Below, piece after piece: positions 56,599-64,000 of a stretch of DNA of 64,000 bases (the stretch's first letter is position 1; each line of letters starts with the position of its first letter). Below the pieces are notes generated by a model that saw only the letters and a list, made by a program, of their open reading frames with translations, was not told the origin of the DNA and searched no databases. The DNA is taken from the NCBI GenBank assembly GCA_000729835.1, contig JFHB01000059.1, positions 93,307-157,306 of the forward strand. Direction: 5' to 3'. This DNA comes from Atkinsonella hypoxylon (lineage: Eukaryota > Ascomycota > Sordariomycetes > Hypocreales > Clavicipitaceae). The position numbers were made by a program, and so were the translations under genes.

Positions 56599-59500
56599 AT
56601 GGCACCCCTTAAAATGGGTTATGGTCTACCCGCAAGGCCATCGGACGGGTATCATCCGAGGAAGAGTGATGAAGGCGTAACTCGTGTCTCCATTCCCAGA
56701 CCGATGAATCGAATAAACTCGAAAGACGCATTTGACCCTCGGCCGGGAAGTCAGATACGATCTCCCTCGCAATCTATTAGTATGAATCCTCAGGTTGCTG
56801 TGACTCGGGAATCTGTTCTTGGTCGACCTTCGCCAAGAAGCTATTCTGCATCACAAAACAAGTCATTGAGCAGCAACAGCAGTAGGACCTCATCGGAAAC
56901 TACCAGGTCGCATATTCAAACTGGATCGAGTTCTTCCACATCCAGCCGGTCATACGATAGCACCACAAGACCAACGCAAGCACTCTGTAAAAGAGCCAGA
57001 CTACTAATATCCCGCGATACCGCGCTCCCACACAAAGCTTCAGAAAGTACAAGCTCCTCAAGCTCAGCATGTCGGTCTCAAGACACACCTGATCCCGGTC
57101 TCGGGATTCAAGATGCCCGGGCAATGACTCAGAGTCCAGCCGAAATTCAAGTTGGTGAACCTGGGGAGGCTCGCCAATCGCTCGCCCAACCAGCCACAAT
57201 ATATCCTGAACTTGATCGATATCGTGAATTCCAGCGTCCTGATTATTCTTCGACGCGGCTTGACATTCATGTGCCATATCAGTTGGCAACACATGATCTA
57301 CCACCCCCAACGCCGGGGTCACTATGGTTCTCTGGCAGCAGTCAGCTTAGTGCCGTTAGTGCAAGTCCTTCGACCAAGTTCTCAGAGTCACCTGGACCTG
57401 GACCTTACAGCCGCGATACGACACCAACATCAGTGTCATCTCAATCTCCTGTCTTGGTTGCCCCAACTCGGGTGGGGGCGCCATATCGAACCACGCGTCA
57501 ACCCAGTACATCTACAACTAGGCCACCTGTGACAAGGCGACGGGCTGGAAGCTTCCCTAACGAGCTTGACATCGATGCAGTCGATCCAAATGGGCTTGCC
57601 TCTGTGCGTGAGTCACTAACTTCATCTTCGTCAAATTCAACCGTCAAAGATGGCGACAGGGCAGCAAAAAGGGGGAAACCAAAAGGAAGCAAGTTGCCTC
57701 CGCCACCACCGAGCCCTCCCCCGCGAAGAAGCTCACAGAAGTTCCGCAAGAACAAAGAAGCCAGTGATCAACAAAAATCGTTGAGTTCTCGACGAAGTCG
57801 GTCAACCGAAGTGGTGACCAGTGCCCAGCGTCCTCTCAGCATCACTGCTTCACCTCCGCCTCAGATTAGCCCATCTGCTAGACCTAGCCGACAAAACACA
57901 CCAGGCATGAAGTCTCAACTCTTTAAAACTACCCCCGTAATACAGAGTTATCTGCCGCCGACTAGGATAATAGAGGAGGGACGTGGTAGTGGCAGGGGTC
58001 TCCTCGGCAGTACATCACTATCAGGCTCGACAGTATCTATTTCACAGAACAGAAAAGTTGCTTCCGCATCAAACTTGCCTGCCCTTGCAGACGAGAGATC
58101 CTCTACGGCCGCGAAATCCCGACCTAGCATTGAGCAACACAGAAGTGCTTCGGAGAGCGTCGACTTATTGCAGGCTACACAAGCAAACACCCGATCTGCC
58201 TCACGAACAAGATTTCCTTTCTTCGGAAGAAGGAAACTAAACTCTAATAACGCTGCAAAGCTGGAAGAAAAAGCCGAGAAGAAGAACGTTGTGCGGAAAG
58301 GACCTGCAGCGGGTACAGGTCATGAGGGCTATGGTAGAGTTGGTGCTGTGCGAAGACGCAGCGGGAGTGGTACTGTTCTGTCTCGGAATGTGACGAACCC
58401 TGAGTCCCCTTACGACAGTCTATCCAGCTCTAACTCCTTTTTGGCCGATAGAATGAATCCAGTCATTATTTCTGGAGGACAGGTCATTGAGAACAGGAAT
58501 GCAAGCTCCGAACTACCACGTCCAGAAATCAGCCAGGCAGGTACTGCTCGTCCTAGTATGCAATTGAAAGTTCCTTTGGACGGATTATCAAAAATTTCAG
58601 TCACCCCTCGGTCTCTTGTTGGGAATCCTGCGTTGGTTCGCAATCAAGTGAATAACTCTCAACGGCCATTGAACAGCAGCGAATCTGGCGCCGTTTGCAT
58701 AGAATCTACTCTCGCATTCAGGCGATCTGCACAAAGGTTAAGGTCATCTCCTGATAGCCCTTGGCGAATTCCTCAGCCGATCAATACCAGCGGACATGCC
58801 TCTTCACCTTCACCTTTAACGAGTTTCGATACTAGCATCTTATCTGATGAGTCTCACCAGGAGCTACACCGACATCTGTCTGAAGAACCTAGCGTGCTCC
58901 ACGCAGGACCAAATCAGCCATATAAACAAGGGCGCTCGCCTCGTAAATGGAATTTTCTTAGCAGATCACGAAACCAGTCTAACGCTACGAAGAGCAAAGC
59001 AAATGGCCTAGTTGCAGCTATGGTGAAAGCTGCGGACAAGCGACCTGTTGCATTCTACACGATTATGAATGCAGCCGAGCAAGAAGACAGAGATGTCGAC
59101 ATTCAAGAAATCTTAAGAGATGCGGATGTATGCCCCCAGATAGGAAATATAGACACTTCAGCCGTGCTGAGTTCTTGCTTACAGCAGAGTTCGAATTTGG
59201 AACATCACGAGTCGGCGCCGCAGTACCTACGGCAATCGCCTTACGATGTATCCATCACCTCAGTTGCTTCGTTGTCGACTGCCGAATCATCACAAATAGT
59301 CACGGGTGGGCGCCCCAGCAGACTCCAACAAGTTGGGCGTATCCCACCGGTGGTCAAAAAGCGGCCTGATGTTCCATCCACGCACAGCTTCTCAAGACCG
59401 TTTCGCGCTAGCTTGCATATGCCAGCCAAGGATGTGCCAGAAATGTATGACCCTCAGTCAATTGCCACAGGACCAAGTCCCCCAAAATCAACGACTCTTG

Positions 59501-61104
59501 CGCCTGAGCATGCCATCGAGGACTCAACTCTAGATAGTGGGGTCAATTCATCGTCGAACTTGGCTTCAAGTTTCAAAGTATCCCCAAGGATTGGCGTGGC
59601 AGAAAAAGAGTTTCTTTCTTTCTCTCTACGAAAAAATTCTGACGGCACAATGTATACAAGCTCTAGCAGCTCCGGCGCGGCTAATCCATTTTCCACTGCC
59701 ACAGCTATCATCCCCAAACCCGAGGACCCGCCTGTCGAGGATGAAGTATGGGACGAATACAATGATCTGCTCGGCGACGAGTCTATGAAAGGGCCTCAAT
59801 CCGCTACTTCATCAAAAGGAGTGCCCTTTCATCTGGAAGCATATCAAAACAAGTTGGCCAAGGAGAAGGCCCTGGACTCTCCAATTGTTGTCAGTGACAG
59901 TCGCAAAACCTCAACATGCTCCAAAGCTCCGACAGACTCTACCTGTTATAGCGCAGACATGACAGAGCGTATTCGGACAGCGTTTCAGCCAAAATCGAGC
60001 CCTACCACGGTTCTTCCGTCAGTCTCGGCAACCGTGAAGCAGGAAAAGGCCGAGAGCTTGGCTCATGCAGCCCAGGAGCCTAACTCAAAGCGCAGCAGCT
60101 CTTCATCTTGCAGGACAACATTTTCTGATTGCAGTGCATGCTCCTCAAATAATGACACGCCTCTAGCTCAGGTCAACCTACGAGTAGGCTCAATGACAGT
60201 CAGTAAGTGGTTAACGTTTGGGCATGTTCTTTTTAGCGATATTCGACACCAGCTTCCTCCTGCAAAGCCATCACGTACAAGCCATTCCGTTCTTGTGATT
60301 GACGGCCTTGGAAATGATGACTGGTCTTTTTATGCAGCTGAGACGTATCCTTCGGTTTCATTCTTCAACCTCTCCCCGAGAGCACCACTTCCTGCTGAAT
60401 TGAAAACTTCTCCAACAGGATTCCCTCTGAGTCCGCCAAATCATCACCAGGTCCAGTACACTTCGCTTTTGGATAAATTTCCTTTCGCGCCCCAGAGTTT
60501 TGATGCTGTCGTGTATCGTTTTCCCACAGTAGCTCCCGAATCACATTGTCGGAATATCTTGAGCGAAGCTCGACGGGTGTTACGGCCCGATGGATATATT
60601 GAACTGTCTGTCCTGGACTCGGATCTCAATAACATGGGTAATCGCGGCAGACGCGCGATTCGCGTCCTGAAGGAGCAGATTCGTTTGCAAAGCCCAGGCA
60701 CAAGCTTTGCGTCCGCAAGTGATCTGATTGTTCGCCTTCTTGGAAAATTTGGATTTGCCAATATCAAGGCGGCGCGTGTTGGCGTTCCGGTAGCCAGCTC
60801 CATTTCACGAGCGGGCAATCCTAGATCGAAAAACAAGCCTGAAGCGAGGAAACAAAAGGATCCTCCGAGCTTGGCGGAAATGATGAGTGACAATAGCTCT
60901 CTCGCTGATGAAAATATCATGAAACTTGTTACACGAGTTGGCCGATGGTGGTACACTCGATGCTATGAAAGCCCATCAGGGCTCAAGCAAGACCATAGTA
61001 TTTGGAACGACAGGGCATTGTTGTCTGAGTGCGAGCAGCTCGGCACGAGCTTGAAGCTCATGGTCTGCTGTGCGAGAGCTCCCGAGCGTATCACCAGTTT
61101 CTAA
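56599..61104 (+). CDS. 1501-aa disordered protein with C-terminal methyltransferase-like domain
   Basis: Single exon from the ATG at 56599. Residues 1-1190 are disordered, Ser/Pro/Arg-rich, with many SP and RRxS sites, a Pro block (KLPPPPPSPPPRRSSQKFRK, about residues 365-385) and a basic FPFFGRRKL segment. The C-terminal 300 residues fold: LTFGHVLFSDIRHQ, then a Rossmann-like start HSVLVIDGLGNDDWSFYAAE, a second strand, FDAVVYRFPTVAPESHCRNI, the typical class I motif ARRVLRPDGYIELSVLDSDL, and a helical end. The order fits a SAM-dependent methyltransferase, but motif I (DGLGNDDW) is not the usual GxGxG, so binding or activity could be lost. A signalling or cytoskeletal role for the disordered part is only a guess. 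Confidence 0.82.
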   Translation: MAPLKMGYGLPARPSDGYHPRKSDEGVTRVSIPRPMNRINSKDAFDPRPGSQIRSPSQSISMNPQVAVTRESVLGRPSPRSYSASQNKSLSSNSSRTSSETTRSHIQTGSSSSTSSRSYDSTTRPTQALCKRARLLISRDTALPHKASESTSSSSSACRSQDTPDPGLGIQDARAMTQSPAEIQVGEPGEARQSLAQPATIYPELDRYREFQRPDYSSTRLDIHVPYQLATHDLPPPTPGSLWFSGSSQLSAVSASPSTKFSESPGPGPYSRDTTPTSVSSQSPVLVAPTRVGAPYRTTRQPSTSTTRPPVTRRRAGSFPNELDIDAVDPNGLASVRESLTSSSSNSTVKDGDRAAKRGKPKGSKLPPPPPSPPPRRSSQKFRKNKEASDQQKSLSSRRSRSTEVVTSAQRPLSITASPPPQISPSARPSRQNTPGMKSQLFKTTPVIQSYLPPTRIIEEGRGSGRGLLGSTSLSGSTVSISQNRKVASASNLPALADERSSTAAKSRPSIEQHRSASESVDLLQATQANTRSASRTRFPFFGRRKLNSNNAAKLEEKAEKKNVVRKGPAAGTGHEGYGRVGAVRRRSGSGTVLSRNVTNPESPYDSLSSSNSFLADRMNPVIISGGQVIENRNASSELPRPEISQAGTARPSMQLKVPLDGLSKISVTPRSLVGNPALVRNQVNNSQRPLNSSESGAVCIESTLAFRRSAQRLRSSPDSPWRIPQPINTSGHASSPSPLTSFDTSILSDESHQELHRHLSEEPSVLHAGPNQPYKQGRSPRKWNFLSRSRNQSNATKSKANGLVAAMVKAADKRPVAFYTIMNAAEQEDRDVDIQEILRDADVCPQIGNIDTSAVLSSCLQQSSNLEHHESAPQYLRQSPYDVSITSVASLSTAESSQIVTGGRPSRLQQVGRIPPVVKKRPDVPSTHSFSRPFRASLHMPAKDVPEMYDPQSIATGPSPPKSTTLAPEHAIEDSTLDSGVNSSSNLASSFKVSPRIGVAEKEFLSFSLRKNSDGTMYTSSSSSGAANPFSTATAIIPKPEDPPVEDEVWDEYNDLLGDESMKGPQSATSSKGVPFHLEAYQNKLAKEKALDSPIVVSDSRKTSTCSKAPTDSTCYSADMTERIRTAFQPKSSPTTVLPSVSATVKQEKAESLAHAAQEPNSKRSSSSSCRTTFSDCSACSSNNDTPLAQVNLRVGSMTVSKWLTFGHVLFSDIRHQLPPAKPSRTSHSVLVIDGLGNDDWSFYAAETYPSVSFFNLSPRAPLPAELKTSPTGFPLSPPNHHQVQYTSLLDKFPFAPQSFDAVVYRFPTVAPESHCRNILSEARRVLRPDGYIELSVLDSDLNNMGNRGRRAIRVLKEQIRLQSPGTSFASASDLIVRLLGKFGFANIKAARVGVPVASSISRAGNPRSKNKPEARKQKDPPSLAEMMSDNSSLADENIMKLVTRVGRWWYTRCYESPSGLKQDHSIWNDRALLSECEQLGTSLKLMVCCARAPERITSF

Positions 61105-61927
61105 TTTTGCACATCCACGTAGCCATGGGTGCGCTTTCGCTTCTATTGCATTTTTGTCTCTTGCAGGTTCCTACCGTGAGACATTGTTCATATGTACATT
61201 TCATTTTGGATACGATTTCAAGACGGCAATACACCGGGCGCAAGCCTACGAGCAAGTATTTCTCACGAAATGCGCATTACACTAATAGCAGCGACGATGA
61301 CAGAAAAATCACACATGATCATGTCATCTGTGTGTGTATGGGGGTGTGTTTCTTTTTCTTCTTTCTCTTGATTATATGACCATGGGCTCACGTCTAATGC
61401 GTTCTCATCATTTCACCACATTCAACAGGATTGAAGAGTTACAGAACAATTGCACAATTATACATGTTTGCATTTTCAAGAAGAATTAGCGGGTCTCAGA
61501 TCGGATCACAGCGGCATCTTTGCGTTTACGGATTCAATTAATAGGCCGAGGGCAGGAAGAAAGGATGTTGGCATTGCTGGTCATTGCACTCTCTCCTTTT
61601 TGCATTTCGAGGGACGGCAGGGTGCAGTGAAGGGAAGGGACTGGACTTAGAATAATGGCATGATCAACGCGGGCATGATATGATGGATTGGAGATTTGTT
61701 TCTAGCATTGTGCGATATGTGCATGAAAGATACCCACTGCCTTTCTTTCTAATAGCGGAAACATTGAAAACTCTTCTTGATATCTTACCGGGACGGTCCT
61801 AGGCAATGGTGCTGTATGAACACCTAAGATTGATACATGGTATTGCAACATTGTGTAGACCATTCTATTTTGCCAATAATACAGAGGCGAGAGTTGATTA
61901 AACACACCATCAAGTGAACGGAGAAAT
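61105..61927. other. Spacer between convergent gene and remnant
   Basis: 3' UTR of the methyltransferase-like gene and AT-rich spacer; no gene seen. Confidence 0.5.
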
Positions 61928-62870
61928 CTAGCTCATGTCAAGGTCTGTTGACGAATTGTTACGCAGCCTCGTCTTTCGTGATAACTCTGTGGCAGGTCGC
62001 GAATGCTGGTAGTAGCAGCGATCCCGCAAACGCCGTAGAACCGCTACGAAGCCTCCGCCTGCGGTTCGTTCGTGTACCTTGGGACGCAGAACTTGAGTGT
62101 AGTCAGCGTTGGTGCCATCCGATGTCTTTGGCACGACCGTCGTGACGTTCCAGGATTTGCCTTGGCCGGCGTCAAAGGGACCGTCCCGCGTTGTCGAGAT
62201 GGACATTTCGATGACTTGTTCCAAGGAAAGTGGCTGGTCCTTTTCGATTGACCATTTCACAAAATCTCCGATTTGGCTGATGGATGGCGTGTAAATGATC
62301 AAGCTGCCGTTGGGAAGCAGCGCTTTGATGGCGGGCTCTGCACTCTCTTTGGGGCTTATATCGAGAGTGTGCAGGATCGCGCGGCGAGACGCTTTGTATC
62401 GATCAAACGTCTCTTTGGCATCCGGGGGCAGGTCGACTTCCGGGGGAGACGGGGTCGGTTTTCGCCGGTAGCTTGGCCTCGCATATGGCTTTGCGAAGAG
62501 AAGGCGGTTACTGGTGGATTGGCGGCGTGGATGGCGCGCGCAAATGTGTAAGGTGAGGCTGCTGGTGCCGGTGCCGGCTTCGAAGATCTCAAATGCCGAC
62601 GGGCCGTGGCCGTTTTCGTCGTCCTCGGCGTCGTCCTCGCCCGGTCGCGACGGATTCAAGTCCAGCAGTGACACGATCGTCCCTGCGTCGTGCGGATAGA
62701 TCGGCGTGCCGTACCGCCTACTGTTGACGATGTAGGCGGCGAGGGTTGGGCTCGTGTATCTGGAGACGATGGCCCTCGCCGTCGTTGATGCTGTCGAGAA
62801 ATCCTCCGCCCAATGAGGTCCGGGGGCAGCTAGCCAGGAACCATGTGGCCTGTATGTCCCACTTTTTCCA
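61928..62870 (-). pseudogene. Decayed Trm61/Gcd14-family tRNA methyltransferase
   Basis: Coding similarity to the tRNA m1A58 methyltransferase family runs through at least 943 bases, but no ATG opens a full frame. GFLDSINDGEGHRLQIHEP is in one frame and LAAYIVNSRRYGTPIYPHDA, then TIVSLLDLNPSRPG, in another, consistent with one extra base at 62746-62747. FEIFEAGTGTSSLTLH (SAM motif I) is followed by ARAIHAANPPVTA only in the next frame, consistent with an extra base in 62542-62544; the frame later returns. Beyond LHTLDISPKESA the sequence jumps to EPAIKALLPNGSLIIYTPS, so the central part of the fold, including the expected catalytic region, seems to be missing near 62340. Loss of function is the likely reading. 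Sequencing error could explain the single bases but not the deletion. Confidence 0.55.
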
Positions 62871-63209
62871 TTCTTTCTGATTGGTTGGGAAGGGGGTTGC
62901 TGATTAGCACCTGCATGTGGAGTACTCCGAAGACAACTGCGGCCTGGTGGTAACTGTAACCACTGCTAACTACGTAGGGTACCTAATTACACTACCAAGT
63001 TTAGATGCCTACTTCCCTACCTAGTAATTAAGCATGGTTCTTACAATGCATCAAGGTCCCTAGTGAAACCGACCCTCATATGTGTAGTGTATTAGGCCAG
63101 GCCCGGAACCCACTAGGCTTGAAGCGATGGCACGCTAGGAGAGATGTATTAGATACTGATCCTTGTCCGCTACGTGTTCTCGATGAGATCTTAATTAGAC
63201 CAATTTCCT
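62871..63209. other. Spacer with CCTAGGTA-type motifs
   Basis: No gene. Contains GTAGGGTACCTAATTACAC and CCTACCTAGTAATTAAGC (62970-63032), related to motifs at 2.9, 10.6, 15.0 and 21.5 kb. Confidence 0.5.
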
Positions 63210-64000
63210 GGGTGTACAGTAAATCTCAGGTCCAGACCATATGTGCATTGGTCCAGGGTGGAGCCAGAGCGGGTGTAGATTTAGGCAAAATAGCATATAC
63301 TTAGCATATACCTAGTATATATAGACAATATAGTGTTAATTTTATCTAATATTAGTAGGGATTACATTAGCCTCTAACTATAAGCTTACTTTCTTCTACC
63401 TCTCTTCCTTTCTTTTTTTCCTTCTTTCTATATTATTATTGTGCCTAGTAAGAAGGATCTAGCTATTATTATATTGTATATATTAAATTATTATATAAAT
63501 TATACTAATATCTTTTATAGTATTAATATTTTAATATATTTAATTAATGCCTCTACCTCTGCCTCTATTTAGTATATTAATTAAAAGCAATTATATATAT
63601 AAAGTATATATACTAACTATTTAGTAAATATTTGTAACGGACTAGGTCTTTGACCTAGTCTTGTAATATAGATGCCAATTGTACAAGAGTTACACGACTT
63701 GTATAATACGTATCCTTTTGCCGTAGGGGTCAGGTAGGGGGATTGGGCTAACGCCTATATGGAGTGCGCAGGCATCCGCTATAGCCTAATTAGGCCACTC
63801 TATAACATTTATATAAGTTACCTTAAGGTTATAGGTTCGAACTGGCGCAGAACAGCTTCTAGGCAGGTTAAGTCCTAGGGCAGCGGGGGGTTCCAACCTA
63901 GGCTAATAAGGCAATAGATCCTTAGGGGGTACGTGGTATTACAACTAGCTCCTAGCTAACAACGAAGAGACTGTGCGTAACAGAGGAGCTATATAACGGA
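63210..64000 (+). mobile_element. Second Mutator-like terminus and AT-rich repeat DNA, open at window end
   Basis: GGGTGTACAGTAAATCTCAGG at 63210-63230 is identical to the right terminus (inverted) of the 38.7-39.1 kb element, and the likeness continues for about 90 bases (CATTGGTCCAG, GGAGCCAGAGCGGGTGTAG, TTAGGCAAAATAGCATATAC). The opposite end is not in the window. From 63330 the DNA is extremely AT-rich with no coding potential. It may be a larger relative of the short element, or a truncated copy. Confidence 0.6.
63633..64000 (+). repeat. LTR-like start with perfect hairpin
   Basis: TGTAACGG at 63633 begins a block of more even composition inside the AT-rich DNA. It carries the perfect hairpin GACTAGGTC-TTT-GACCTAGTC (63640-63660). 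The TGT start fits a retrotransposon LTR, but the far end (expected ...CA) is beyond the window, so this is tentative. Confidence 0.3.

Overview
The window is nuclear DNA from a filamentous ascomycete. The gene content and the SSH4, Dcr2 and MOB3 sequences look most like Sordariomycetes, probably Hypocreales; the species cannot be fixed from the sequence alone. Support comes from genes with short (about 50-90 nt) GT-AG introns and CTAAC/CTGAC-type branch sites, a threonine tRNA with an intron, long gene-poor AT-rich stretches, and an NLR-type immune receptor of the fungal SesB/NB-ARC/TPR class.

Layout. 0.2-8.4 kb: three minus-strand genes for an Ssh4-like SPRY membrane protein, a single-pass membrane protein and a disordered Pro-rich protein. 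8.4-13.8 kb: long gap without a supportable gene. 13.8-14.9 kb: membrane-anchored endonuclease/exonuclease/phosphatase. 15-16.3 kb: decayed coding remnant. 18.3-19.1 kb: small conserved protein. 22.4-28.0 kb: 1879-residue DH/PH (RhoGEF-like) protein. 28.9 kb: tRNA-Thr(CGT) with an 83-nt intron. 29.7-30.9 kb: secreted lysozyme/transglycosylase-like protein with an N-terminal Cys-rich module. 31-39.1 kb: gene-poor, AT-rich accessory region with gene remnants, an intact-looking four-exon MOB3 (STRIPAK) gene and two small inverted-repeat elements, one of them Mutator-like with a perfect 9-bp target duplication. 39.4-44.8 kb: a possible two-gene cell-death module, a candidate gasdermin-like pore-former followed by a five-exon SesB-hydrolase/NB-ARC/TPR NLR. 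45.2-47.3 kb: Dcr2-type phosphoesterase. 49.9-50.7 kb: SAP-domain Tho1-like protein. 56.6-61.1 kb: 1501-residue protein with a C-terminal methyltransferase-like domain. 61.9-62.9 kb: decayed Trm61-family pseudogene. 63.2 kb to the end: very AT-rich repeat DNA starting with a second copy of the Mutator-like terminus.

Most genes are independent housekeeping or conserved fungal genes. The part that reads as a system is 36-45 kb: a signalling-scaffold MOB3 gene, a transposon insertion just upstream of a candidate pore-former, and an NLR downstream on the same strand, all beside AT-rich, repeat-bearing DNA. Joined coding sequences were worked out by hand from splice consensus and reading phase. 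Family calls come from motif recognition, not from searches.
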